A DNA stretch of 35,283 nucleotides, taken from positions 1 to 35,283 of the forward strand of contig CAISYZ010000245.1 in assembly GCA_903889895.1 (NCBI GenBank), in the 5' to 3' direction. Below are positions 7,843 through 16,228 of the stretch, piece after piece (position 1 is the stretch's first letter; each line of letters opens with the position of its first letter). Source of the DNA: an uncultured Verrucomicrobia subdivision 3 bacterium (lineage in GTDB: Bacteria; Verrucomicrobiota; Verrucomicrobiia; Limisphaerales; UBA11358). The notes beneath the pieces are model-generated. The model had not been told where the DNA came from. It worked only from the letters and a program-made list of their open reading frames with translations, and searched no databases. The position numbers were made by a program, and so were the translations under genes.

Positions 7843-10735
7843 AATCTTCGTCGTGGAATGTGGCTTGCCACACTTTATTGACTTTGTAGTCCACTGCGCG
7901 AGCCGTATGGCTTGACGGAAAACTGAAAGCCAATCCCATGAAGGGCGGTTCGCTTACCGGCCAACGATTTTCCGTTGGCACAATGGGGTAGATCAAAAGC
8001 AGTCCGTGGGTTCTTGGGCGAAGATGGCGGGCGACTTCGCCGTTAATGCGGGCGCGTTTCGTTTCTCCGTCAGTGGGTGGCTTGCGTAAAACTGTCAATC
8101 GCTCGGCAGCAGTGGCGAGCGTTGTTTTTTCCACGCAACATTGCTGCAACAAGGCTTCCTCTGGCGGCGTAAATAATGGGCCGCCGTTTTCCACGGCGCG
8201 TTTTGTAAGCAATTCCGCGAGCACCAACTCATCCAGGGTGATTTCTGCCAAGTCGAGCGCTTGGTGTGTCGGACTCTGAATGTTTGCATTGCGTGTCGCG
8301 TAAAGAGAAGGTGTTCCGCCCTCCGGCCAGGAACCTTCTTCGGGTTTGCGCTCCGCCATGCCGGGCTTGCAACCAGAAATGGGAAATTTGCCCGCTTTGC
8401 CGTCGGTGTTCACCAATGCCACCGTCCAGCTTGTTAATTCTCCCGCTCCAGCCTGACGGCGGATGAATTCCATCAGCTCCGGCTTTTGCAAACGCCACCC
8501 TTCCGAGGCAACGGAAAAATCGTGAAGCAATCCGTCGAGCAACTGCGCGGGCTTCACATTTTTCCAAAGCCAGGCAGTGGGAGTTTCCTTGGCCGCGCCA
8601 TGTCCTCCCAGCCCGTCGAGAAAACGGCCAACTATGTCGGCATTGTCGCGGACAACTTTTGATGCGGTGATAAAATGCGCGGTCTGGACAAGCTGACCAG
8701 CGTATGAAAGCCGCTGGGTCTGCGCGTGCGACATTTTATTCATGGCGGTTACTAGCAGCCCGCCCGGATGCTCGCGCACTCGCAACCCGTAACGGCGCGG
8801 TGTCAGCCCGGCCGCTTTCATCCGATCAAATTCGCGGCGCAACTCCACTTCAGCCAAAGCAATGTGCCGATACCACCGGCGTAAATCCTCCGTGGTGAAC
8901 AAACGGCACAAATCCAGATAGCCGGGACGATAGCCAAACCACCGCCCCATTTGCATCAGCGTGTCATACATCTGTGAAGCGCGGAGAAAGTAACTGACCG
9001 AAAGCCCCTCAAGCGTCAAACCACGGGAAAGTTTGTCGCCGCCGACAGCCACGACATTGAAACCCTGGCGATGTGCCACATAATCCAGCGCGTCGGTAGC
9101 GTGCCCATTGATTTCTTTAACTTCAATCCGCCCCGCCGCTTCGGGCAATTCAGCGGCAACTTGCGCCCATGAAACTTCGGGCAAATTTTCATCCGACGAC
9201 ATTCCCCGAATTTGGGCGCTCGTCGGTTCAAATTCTTCCTGCCAGAGTTTTTTCAAATCTGAAAGAAGCGTCTGACGCCGTTCCCCCTCGCCGATGGCAA
9301 GCCGCCGCCGAATGGAGTCCACCTGTTGTTGGATAAGCTGCGCGACTTGGCTTTGCACGTCCACGAATCGCGTGACGTGAACCAGCATGGAATTGTGAAC
9401 TTCCGTCTGGCCGCGTGCGCGGCGCGCGGCGCAAACCAACACAAAACAGTGCAACGCGCGACTCAAGGAGTCAGGCAATTCGTGAACAGGAAGATCTTTT
9501 TTGTGCTTGGGTATGAAAACATCTTCATGGTCATCCACCACACGAAACAGGGGCAGTTCCTGCTTTGTTTCGATTCCAGAATCAGGATCACCATCAAGGC
9601 CGAACACGCGCGCCGGACTGACATAATTTGACGGCGGTGAAACATTGAGGATGAAACTCCGTGGGAAAAGATCTTCGCCGTGCTTTGGCGTTTCGGCATC
9701 TGGATTGATGAAGATGTTTGCAAACGGCGTCGCGGTGTAGCCGACATAGGCGCTTTTCTCGAAAGCATCGAGCAATTCACGGATTCGTCCGTTGATGGCT
9801 GTTACATCATCGTCATCAGCCTTTTTGCCTTTACGATCCTTGGTGTTAATCGAAGCGTTGTCCGCTTCATCATCAATCACCAGCAGCGGCACGCCGCGAA
9901 TAATTTTGGCCTTCTGACCAGGAATTTCTTCACCCCGAACATGGAGCACCCATTTAAGCAAATTTTTCAGGACGCTCCCGTTTTTCTTAACAACGAGAAT
10001 GACCGGATGACCGCCGATGTCCACACTCGTATCAGCCTTGGGCGCACGAAAGTCGCCGTCATCAAGACTGCTGGTTAGCGTTGTAACCTGCAATAATTGC
10101 CCGAACAATTTGCCAACTCCTATCAGGCTGTTTGCGTGATCAAGATTTCGGTCTTTTTGGCTGTCGCGGCCAAGCACGCCTTCGTCCAGCCGGTATTGGG
10201 TTTGGCTACGGAGGTTATTGTGCATCCCCGCCAGAATCACAATGAGGCGATAGCCCGAATCAAGCGCTTTGCAGATTAGGCCGCAATAGTTGGCGGTTTT
10301 TCCGGATTGCACACTTCCGACCACCATGCCGCGACAATCCCACGGCGGGTTGCGTTCGGGGTCTTCCAGCTTGCCGAGAATTTCGTCCGTGAGTTTTCCA
10401 AGCGAGCCGACCACCGGCTCCGGCAGTTTTTTCTCCTGTTCAAGAAAGGTTTTGTAGCGACTCCAAAATTTCCATTCAATACTACCACGGCGGGCCGGAA
10501 GCCACTCAATGTGGTCGGCTGGGTCGTCCATCAGGGTTGCGTCAGGGACATACACGTTTGCCTCGTGCATGAGTTGAGCGACGAGAGCATCGGCATCAAC
10601 TTCACCCATTCCCGCTGCGCGCGTGGTTTGAACCGCAAGGGCAACTTGGGCGCGAATGACTTCCTGGGTTCGCACGGGCTGGAGATTTAGCAGTGTCACC
10701 GCAATCGAACGGGCATGGTTAAAAGCATCGCTCAT
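7832..10735 (-). CDS. Z1-domain superfamily-2-like ATPase
   Basis: A 967-residue ATPase whose conserved parts are a Walker A loop GSVQSGKT (140-147), a Walker B/DEAD box LLVIDDEAD (284-292), a motif III-like YVGYTATPFAN (330-340), GGDKLSRGLTLEGL (565-578) and QMGRWFGYR (595-603), which supplies the arginine of motif VI. That order defines the Z1 family, which is related to superfamily-2 helicases and known from predicted restriction systems. It probably uses ATP to move along or remodel DNA so the nuclease can act. The last 300 residues are unassigned. It starts at an ATGA overlap with the preceding ATPase gene and its end overlaps the nuclease gene by 11 bp. Confidence 0.93.
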   Translation of the reverse strand: MSDAFNHARSIAVTLLNLQPVRTQEVIRAQVALAVQTTRAAGMGEVDADALVAQLMHEANVYVPDATLMDDPADHIEWLPARRGSIEWKFWSRYKTFLEQEKKLPEPVVGSLGKLTDEILGKLEDPERNPPWDCRGMVVGSVQSGKTANYCGLICKALDSGYRLIVILAGMHNNLRSQTQYRLDEGVLGRDSQKDRNLDHANSLIGVGKLFGQLLQVTTLTSSLDDGDFRAPKADTSVDIGGHPVILVVKKNGSVLKNLLKWVLHVRGEEIPGQKAKIIRGVPLLVIDDEADNASINTKDRKGKKADDDDVTAINGRIRELLDAFEKSAYVGYTATPFANIFINPDAETPKHGEDLFPRSFILNVSPPSNYVSPARVFGLDGDPDSGIETKQELPLFRVVDDHEDVFIPKHKKDLPVHELPDSLSRALHCFVLVCAARRARGQTEVHNSMLVHVTRFVDVQSQVAQLIQQQVDSIRRRLAIGEGERRQTLLSDLKKLWQEEFEPTSAQIRGMSSDENLPEVSWAQVAAELPEAAGRIEVKEINGHATDALDYVAHRQGFNVVAVGGDKLSRGLTLEGLSVSYFLRASQMYDTLMQMGRWFGYRPGYLDLCRLFTTEDLRRWYRHIALAEVELRREFDRMKAAGLTPRRYGLRVREHPGGLLVTAMNKMSHAQTQRLSYAGQLVQTAHFITASKVVRDNADIVGRFLDGLGGHGAAKETPTAWLWKNVKPAQLLDGLLHDFSVASEGWRLQKPELMEFIRRQAGAGELTSWTVALVNTDGKAGKFPISGCKPGMAERKPEEGSWPEGGTPSLYATRNANIQSPTHQALDLAEITLDELVLAELLTKRAVENGGPLFTPPEEALLQQCCVEKTTLATAAERLTVLRKPPTDGETKRARINGEVARHLRPRTHGLLLIYPIVPTENRWPVSEPPFMGLAFSFPSSHTARAVDYKVNKVWQATFHDEDYAD

Positions 10736-12246
10736 TTTTCATCCTCCTCGGCTATGGCTTGCAGCAGTTGTGGAAAACGCGGGAACGGTTCAAAATGTGC
10801 CAGCCGTAAAAGGGCGTCTTTTCGGGAAAGCCCGCTGACGCGAAGCGAAGCGAAAACCTGCCGCATGACTTCGAGGATTTCGGCTTCTTTTGCACCTTCA
10901 AACGGGCCGATTGTCTGGTCGGGCTTCTCGCGATCCGTAATGGTGATAAGTGGAACTGGAATGGTTTCTTCGATCAACCGCAGCATGGCGCTAAATTTCG
11001 GCACGTCGGCGCACGCGGCACGAACTTGTTTCACAAGCGGGTGTTCGCGATTGACGCGATAAAACACCTGATTGTGTTTTGCGGTCTGTTCCCAAAGAAA
11101 AACCCGTTCCTGGCCGTCTTTTGGAATAAGTTTCGCGCCCCGATGCGAATAAATTCTTTTCGCCACGCTACGCGTGCTCTCGCCGATACGCACCAGTTCG
11201 CGGCGCAATTTTTCAGGCGGTCTTGCGCGGGATTTGGTGACATCAATTTCCCATTCGTGATCCAATGCGTTGGGAAGATCAACCCGGATGCGCGCAAGTT
11301 TGTAATGCTCTTCTTGCCGCCAACCTTTGATGCCAAGCCAGTCGCCGGGAACGAGCAACCGGCAGTTGCGGTAAATGTAAAATCCCTGATGCGCGTTCCA
11401 TCCGCGCAATCCGGCGGCTGACCGATGCGATTCGGCGTCCAGCTTCGACAAATGCGGGAGAACAAACGGCTCAACTTCGATAATGTGTCCCTGGAAACGA
11501 AGTTTTTCCGCCGTAAGCCGCTGCGTGGCGGGTTCGTCCGCAAGAAATGGGTCCCAAGGCGTAATCGGCTTGCCGTTAAGGGAAAATTTGACCGCACTTC
11601 TGCCAGTCATCAGACGGTGAAAGACGGCTGCAAAATGATCCCCGACGTGTTCTGCGCGTCTCAAAAATGCGTCTTCGTCGGCGTCGTTCTCCGTGGCCGT
11701 TTCAGAGGTCAGCCGATCAAGTTTTTCCCAGACGACAACTGTTCCCTGTTTCGGGTCGGCGAGTTTTTCTGCCAACTTCGCCGCGAGTGGGGATGGCGTT
11801 CGTAGGAGTTGCCACTTGTCGGTGTCCGCAATGTGATCAAGATCCCAACAACGAATCAGTATTTCTCCCCGGCGCTGGCGCGTGAACACTGTTACGCGGC
11901 GACATTGCGAAAATGAAGCCGTTTTGAGTCCCAAGCCAAAGCGTCCAAAATCTCCTGGGTCTCGAAGTTCGCGCGGATTGCGACTACCAAGTCGCATTGC
12001 GTTGATAAGAGTCGGTTCGTCCATCCCGTCGCCATCATCGGCCAAGGCGATGGCAGAATTTTCACCGGCCCAGTGAAAATGAATGGTTAAGTGCCGTGAG
12101 TTGTGAAAAAGGCTGTTGTCGGCAAGGTCTGCCAAGGCCGTTGCGAGATCATACCCAAACGCGCGAAGTGATTCGACCATTGCCGCCGCTCGCGGTTCGA
12201 CTATGTCGCGCAATGCTTCCGCATTTTGGCTGGCTCCCTTTTTCAC
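10732..12246 (-). CDS. MORC/MutL-like GHKL ATPase
   Basis: A 504-residue protein with the Bergerat (GHKL) ATP-binding fold near its N-terminus: the N box in LADLADNSLFH (Asn44), the G1 box LADDGDGMD (69-77) and the G2 box GRFGLGLKTASFSQC (101-115). The spacing and the phenylalanine-glycine-leucine-glycine G2 box match the prokaryotic MORC-like and MutL-like group rather than histidine kinases. Such ATPases act as ATP-gated DNA clamps. A predicted S5-like middle part would follow (about 240-380), containing PNALDHEWEIDVTKSRARPPEKL, where MORC and MutL relatives keep a conserved lysine. The gene begins 7 bp after the methyltransferase stop and ends in an ATGA overlap with the Z1 gene. Confidence 0.9.
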   Translation of the reverse strand: MKKGASQNAEALRDIVEPRAAAMVESLRAFGYDLATALADLADNSLFHNSRHLTIHFHWAGENSAIALADDGDGMDEPTLINAMRLGSRNPRELRDPGDFGRFGLGLKTASFSQCRRVTVFTRQRRGEILIRCWDLDHIADTDKWQLLRTPSPLAAKLAEKLADPKQGTVVVWEKLDRLTSETATENDADEDAFLRRAEHVGDHFAAVFHRLMTGRSAVKFSLNGKPITPWDPFLADEPATQRLTAEKLRFQGHIIEVEPFVLPHLSKLDAESHRSAAGLRGWNAHQGFYIYRNCRLLVPGDWLGIKGWRQEEHYKLARIRVDLPNALDHEWEIDVTKSRARPPEKLRRELVRIGESTRSVAKRIYSHRGAKLIPKDGQERVFLWEQTAKHNQVFYRVNREHPLVKQVRAACADVPKFSAMLRLIEETIPVPLITITDREKPDQTIGPFEGAKEAEILEVMRQVFASLRVSGLSRKDALLRLAHFEPFPRFPQLLQAIAEEDEK

Positions 12247-12253
12247 AGGCCAT

Positions 12254-13867
12254 TTATGCCAGCACTTTTTCCCGCTCGTGTCTCACTTCCTCCATCAAGT
12301 CCGGGTTGCGATAGCACATTCCAGCCGTCACCGCCTCGCTGCAATAAAACTCGTCGTCTTTTAATTCGCCCGCTTCATAACGACGCCATGCTTCCGCTGC
12401 AATCGGTGCGAGAATCACCGGCCAGCCGCTATCTACGAAGTATGGCGCGAGCAAGCGCGGTTCAATTTTGCGGATTTCAGGAAAATCTTCTGCGGCGTTG
12501 GAAATTTCCGTGCCGTGTTCCAAGGCGCTGTCGGGATGAAGGCCGGGATAAAGGAATCCGACAGAAAACCAGCCACGTTTGAATTCAGCTAGGGGGAATT
12601 GGCGAAGCATCTTGCTCTCTCCGGCGCGCACAAGCTCAAGTAGCCACGCGACGGCCTCCTGTTGGTCGGACGGCAGTGGTGATAATCCGAATCGAACGCC
12701 TTTTTTATTTTTCATGGTTTTCTCCAAATATGATTTTGCAGCCAGTCCGATGGCTTCCGAAACAAGCGGCGGAACGGCATTGCCGATGACGCGGAATTGA
12801 TGGGTGCGAGCCACCGGAAATTGAAACCAATCGGGAAAACTCTGCACGCGCGCCGCCTCGCGCGGCGTGAGCGAGCGGTTTTGTGTTGGATGAATGAACA
12901 TCAGCCCGTCCTTGCTCAAGTGGGCGACGATGGTGGAGCAAGCCTCGTTGCGATGCTGCCGGGTGTAACGGTCTTTGAAAGATTCGCGGTCGTAGGGAAA
13001 CTCGAATTCCTCGCCACGCTTGATTGCCGCCGCGCAATGCTCGCCCTCGCGCAATTTGGCAAAGTCGCGCAAGTCGCGTTCGCTGTGGGGGCGGGCACGA
13101 TGAGCCGTCAATTTTTGCGCAAGCTGCACTTCGAGAGTTTCGTAGAGATAGCCACGGCTGTATTTCGCAACGTGGCTTTTGCGTTTCTCCATGTCGTAAT
13201 CAGCTTCTTCGTCGCCACCACCTGCCCGGACAGTTGGCAGATCGCAAATGGCTTCGCCGAGCGTCGGCCATTCCACGGCGCGGGGTGCGGGTTTCAACTC
13301 CCCTGGAAAGTAATCAGGTAAATCAAGTCGAGTGCCAATGATGAGTTGGCGCTGTCGTTTCTGCGGCACGCCCAGGTCAAATGCCTTTTCAACCTGCGGA
13401 TGAACACGGTAGCCCAACGCTCGCGCCTCTTTCTGAACGCGTGTAAAGTATTTTCCACCCGCCGCCGACTTGATGCCTAAAACATTTTCCATTACGAACA
13501 ATTTCGGCTGAAAATGACCGACGTAACGCAAAAATTCCTGGTAAAGATGCCGACGTGAGTCTTCAACCATGCGCGGCCCGTTGTTCGCGCCGTCGCGCTG
13601 ACGCACGGTTGAATATCCCTGACACGGTGGGCCGCCGACAATGACATCAACCACCTCGTCGCCGATGAGCGCCGCCATTTTATCGGGTGTGAATTGAGTT
13701 AAATCTTTTTCAAGGGCGTGGCGGATTTCAGGAAAGTTTTTTCTGAAAACGGTGACGGCTTCGGGGTTGAAATCAACCGCCGCCAAGCAACGGAAGCCTG
13801 CGCGCTCCATGCCGAGGCTGAATCCACCGCAGCCGCAAAAAAGGTCTATGAACGCCGGTTTTTTCAT
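12254..13867 (-). CDS. DNA cytosine-5 methyltransferase with C-terminal extension
   Basis: This enzyme transfers methyl from S-adenosylmethionine to carbon 5 of cytosine. All main motifs are present: I (AFIDLFCGCGGFSLGM, 5-20), IV (GGPPCQGYS, catalytic Cys82), VI (MENV, 126-129), VIII (PQKRQRQLIIG, 168-178), IX (RSLTPREAARVQSFPDWF) and X (RVIGNAVPPLV, 359-369). The sequence it recognises cannot be read off. A normal enzyme would end near residue 382. Here about 150 more residues follow without a break, containing KRGWFSVGFLYPGL and DSGWPVILAPIAAEAWRRYEAGEL. I do not recognise that part. First gene of the six-gene operon, with a weak promoter candidate upstream. It may protect host DNA or mark DNA for the other proteins. 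Confidence 0.93.
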   Translation of the reverse strand: MKKPAFIDLFCGCGGFSLGMERAGFRCLAAVDFNPEAVTVFRKNFPEIRHALEKDLTQFTPDKMAALIGDEVVDVIVGGPPCQGYSTVRQRDGANNGPRMVEDSRRHLYQEFLRYVGHFQPKLFVMENVLGIKSAAGGKYFTRVQKEARALGYRVHPQVEKAFDLGVPQKRQRQLIIGTRLDLPDYFPGELKPAPRAVEWPTLGEAICDLPTVRAGGGDEEADYDMEKRKSHVAKYSRGYLYETLEVQLAQKLTAHRARPHSERDLRDFAKLREGEHCAAAIKRGEEFEFPYDRESFKDRYTRQHRNEACSTIVAHLSKDGLMFIHPTQNRSLTPREAARVQSFPDWFQFPVARTHQFRVIGNAVPPLVSEAIGLAAKSYLEKTMKNKKGVRFGLSPLPSDQQEAVAWLLELVRAGESKMLRQFPLAEFKRGWFSVGFLYPGLHPDSALEHGTEISNAAEDFPEIRKIEPRLLAPYFVDSGWPVILAPIAAEAWRRYEAGELKDDEFYCSEAVTAGMCYRNPDLMEEVRHEREKVLA

Positions 13868-13885
13868 TCAAGCTACTGTCACATG

Positions 13886-13914
13886 AGATTAAGACGACGC
13901 CAATGGATTTCCAA
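13886..13914 (-). promoter_or_regulatory. Candidate promoter of the defence operon
   Basis: Read on the minus strand, TTGGAA (13914-13909) lies 17 bp before TAATCT (13891-13886). The predicted start of transcription would be about 12 nt before the methyltransferase ATG. Both boxes are imperfect matches to the sigma70 consensus, so this is only a candidate. Confidence 0.3.
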
Positions 13915-13963
13915 GATGTTTCGGGAGACAGCATCAAGCGAAAGCAGATTGTTTTATTCCGCA

Positions 13964-14122
13964 TCAGCCCCACAACTGACGGTCAAGCGAGCGGAACTGG
14001 ATCGCCTCGCTGATGTGGTCGCTGGAAATTTTTTCCGCTCCGGCAAGATCGGCGATGGTGCGCGCGACTTTCAAAATGCGGTCGTAGGCGCGGGCGCTCA
14101 AGTTTAAGTCGGTAAAGCACCG
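13964..14122 (-). pseudogene. comM: C-terminal remnant of comM/yifB (Mg-chelatase-like AAA+ protein)
   Basis: About 50 codons encode [19 protein letters not shown] followed by [20 protein letters not shown] and RSLDRQLWG, which is the conserved C-terminal end of ComM/YifB proteins, ending at their normal stop. An intact family member is about 500 residues, with Walker motifs that are absent here. Upstream of about 14125 the frame stays open to 14239, but the encoded residues no longer resemble the family. ComM is a helicase-like ATPase involved in natural transformation. The stub implies that a full gene once stood here and lost roughly 90% of its length, in line with deletion or insertion at the border of the defence operon. 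Confidence 0.85.
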
Positions 14123-14284
14123 CGCCGGAAAGCGAGAGCGTTGACAAAGGGCAAACAAGTCAGCGAATATGAACGCGATGAAAACCATTTCCAGCGCGGA
14201 TTTAGAAAATATTTCCTCGGCAATTTTACTTGCACACACTGAAAAAATGAGCGAAAATAGTTTTAGTAAATCGCCCGGTCAATG

Positions 14285-14360
14285 ACAGATGAAACACAGA
14301 TAATTAATTAAAAGCGGAATGTTTTTGTTTTCATCTGTGTTCAATCTGTGTTTCATCTGT
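14285..14360. repeat. Perfect 17-bp inverted repeat in an intergenic element
   Basis: The arm acagatgaaacacagat (14285-14301) is exactly complementary to atctgtgtttcatctgt (14344-14360), with an AT-rich spacer of 42 bp. Both arms are built from the word ACACAGAT/ATCTGTGT. Further copies of this word lie at 27305-27334 and 27441-27460, so it belongs to a dispersed repeat family. It fills the gap between the comM stub and the heptose kinase gene, and its right end runs into the kinase leader. Confidence 0.85.
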
Positions 14361-14372
14361 GGCTAAAATAAA

Positions 14373-15389
14373 ATGAGTGCAAAAAAATTATCCGCCTCCC
14401 GTGCCCGGCAGATTTTGTCCGCCGCGCAAAAGGCCCGCGTGCTCGTCGTTGGCGACGTGATGCTGGACCAGTTCATCTGGGGTGGCGTGTCGCGCATTTC
14501 GCCGGAGGCACCGGTGCCGGTGGTGGATTTTCAACGCGAGAGCTTCATGCCCGGCGGCGCGGCGAACGTCGCGCGCAATCTGGTTTCGCTCGCCACCCCG
14601 GCGGAACTTTTCGGCGCGATTGGTAAAGACGAAGCAGCAGGCAAGCTGCTAAAACTTTTAGAAGAACAAAAAATCGGCTGTGCCGGCTTGGTCAAATCAT
14701 CAGCGCGACACACGAGCATCAAGACGCGCATCGTGGCGCACCAGCAGCAGGTCGTCCGCGTGGACCGCGAAACGCGCGGTCATCTGGACGACAAGCTGAC
14801 CGCGGCGCTGCTGGCGGAAATCAAAAAACAAATCACCGAGGCGGATGCGGTCATCGTCGGCGACTACGGCAAGGGCGTAGTCACGCAACCATTGCTGGAC
14901 GGCATCAAGAAGCTTTGCCGCGAGCGCGGCGTTTGGTTGAGCCTCGATCCGAAGCCGGTGCATCATCTGAACTTGAACGGGCTTTCGCTCATCACGCCAA
15001 ACCGCAAGGAGGCGTTTGAACTCGCCGATTTGCCGGACGACACGAAGAACGCGAATCCGTTTGCCGACAAAAATCTCATGCTCGTCGCGGAACGGCTGCT
15101 GAAAGAATTGAATCCCGCGCTGCTGCTGATCACGCTCGGCGAACTCGGCATGTTGCTCTGTCAGCGTGGTCAGAAGCCGTTTCACATCCCGACGGTGGCG
15201 CAGGAAGTTTTCGATGTTTCCGGCGCGGGCGACACGGTCATCGCGAGCTTCACGCTGGCGATTGCGGCTGGGGCTTCGCCGATTGAAGCGGCGATTCTAT
15301 CGAATCACGCCGCCGGCATTGTTGTCGGCAAAGTCGGCACGGCGGTGACCTCGCCGGAGGAACTGGTGAAGAGTTTTGAGCAACGTTAA
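14373..15389 (+). CDS. hldA: D-glycero-beta-D-manno-heptose-7-phosphate kinase (RfaE domain I)
   Basis: This is a PfkB/ribokinase-family sugar kinase of 338 residues that most resembles the kinase half of HldE/RfaE. That enzyme phosphorylates heptose 7-phosphate at C1 for the ADP-heptose used in lipopolysaccharide. Visible signatures are VLVVGDVMLDQFIWGGVSRI (23-42), SPEAPVPV, the glycine pair of MPGGAANVARNL (59-70), GDYGKGVV (163-170), LITPNRKEA (206-214) and DVSGAGDTVIA (281-291) with catalytic Asp287. No cytidylyltransferase domain follows, so it is a stand-alone kinase, and the nucleotidyltransferase must be elsewhere. The ATG has no clear ribosome site and its leader is part of the dispersed ACACAGAT repeat. 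Confidence 0.9.
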   Translation: MSAKKLSASRARQILSAAQKARVLVVGDVMLDQFIWGGVSRISPEAPVPVVDFQRESFMPGGAANVARNLVSLATPAELFGAIGKDEAAGKLLKLLEEQKIGCAGLVKSSARHTSIKTRIVAHQQQVVRVDRETRGHLDDKLTAALLAEIKKQITEADAVIVGDYGKGVVTQPLLDGIKKLCRERGVWLSLDPKPVHHLNLNGLSLITPNRKEAFELADLPDDTKNANPFADKNLMLVAERLLKELNPALLLITLGELGMLLCQRGQKPFHIPTVAQEVFDVSGAGDTVIASFTLAIAAGASPIEAAILSNHAAGIVVGKVGTAVTSPEELVKSFEQR

Positions 15390-15455
15390 ATCGTTGCATG
15401 GTTGAATCGTCGAATCGGCACGACGCACACGACAATGTAACGATGTGACGAATCA
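15385..15455. repeat. Intergenic run of degenerate AACGAT/ATCGTT words
   Basis: The gap between hldA and panB is filled with short related words such as aacgttaaatcgttgca, ttgaatcgtcgaatc and aatgtaacgatgtgacgaatc. The same vocabulary reappears at 30606-30640 (gacgttgtaacgattcaacg and more). It is probably another degenerate dispersed element, since no promoter or terminator could be recognised. Confidence 0.45.
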
Positions 15456-15466
15456 TAATTCACAAC

Positions 15467-16228
15467 ATGAAAACCACTGTTGAATCCATCCGCGCGATGA
15501 AAGGTCGCGGCGAGAAAATCGCCGCGCTCACGGCGTATGATTTTCCGACGGCGAAGTTGCTCGACGAAGCCAGCGTGCCGCTGCTGCTCGTCGGTGATTC
15601 GCTCGGCATGGTGGTGCTTGGTTATCCGGACACCACGCACGTCACAATTAAGGAGATGAAGCATCACGTCCGCGCGGCGGCCCGCGCGCAATCGCAAGCG
15701 CTGCTCGGCGCGGATTTGCCTTACCGAAGTTACGATGAGGTGGACGGGGCGGTGGCCAACGCCCGCCAGCTAGTGGCCGCCGGCGCGGAATTTGTGAAGG
15801 CCGAGGGCGGGCGGGAAATTTTGCCGCAGGTCAAAGCTATCATCGCCGCCGGCATTCCGTTTTGCGGTCACCTTGGCATGTTGCCGCAGCACGTTTTGGA
15901 AGAAGGCGGTTATCACGTCAAAGGCAAACAGGAAGCGGAACACCAGCGTTTGCTGGCAGACGCAAAACTGCTGGCGGACGCGGGTGCGTTTGCCATCGTG
16001 CTAGAACTAGTGACGCCGCCGGTGGCAAAAGAAATTTCGGAAACGATTTCCGTGCCGACCATCGGCATCGGCAGCGGGCCGGACTGCGACGGGCAGATTT
16101 TGGTGACGCACGATTTGATTGGCGCGTTTCCGTGGTTCACACCGCGCTTCGTGAAGCCGAAAGTGAATTGCGCGGCGGAAATCAAATTGGCGGTGGCGGC
16201 GTGGAAATCGCAAATCGGCGCGCGATGA
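15467..16228 (+). CDS. panB: 3-methyl-2-oxobutanoate hydroxymethyltransferase
   Basis: PanB makes ketopantoate from 2-oxoisovalerate and 5,10-methylene-tetrahydrofolate, the first committed step to pantothenate and coenzyme A. The 253-residue length is close to the family norm of about 265. Expected motifs are LTAYDFPTAKLLDEA near residue 21, LVGDSLGMVVLG (41-52) with a metal-binding Asp44, KAEGG (111-115), CGHLGMLPQHV (133-143), the catalytic Glu180 in AIVLELV and IGIGSGPDCDGQILV (199-213). The pantothenate synthetase gene panC is not in this window. The stop overlaps the next ATG by 4 bp (ATGA), so the two genes are probably translated together. Confidence 0.96.
   Translation: MKTTVESIRAMKGRGEKIAALTAYDFPTAKLLDEASVPLLLVGDSLGMVVLGYPDTTHVTIKEMKHHVRAAARAQSQALLGADLPYRSYDEVDGAVANARQLVAAGAEFVKAEGGREILPQVKAIIAAGIPFCGHLGMLPQHVLEEGGYHVKGKQEAEHQRLLADAKLLADAGAFAIVLELVTPPVAKEISETISVPTIGIGSGPDCDGQILVTHDLIGAFPWFTPRFVKPKVNCAAEIKLAVAAWKSQIGAR

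Noticed and set aside
14364-14369. TAAAAT before hldA as a -10 box
   Set aside because: It lies 3 nt before the ATG, so transcription would start inside the coding region. No matching -35 box is at the right distance.
15862-16224. Longer version of the lipoprotein frame starting inside panB
   Set aside because: It overlaps panB by over 360 bp in another frame. The lipobox-bearing ATG at 16225, with the ATGA overlap, is clearly better.
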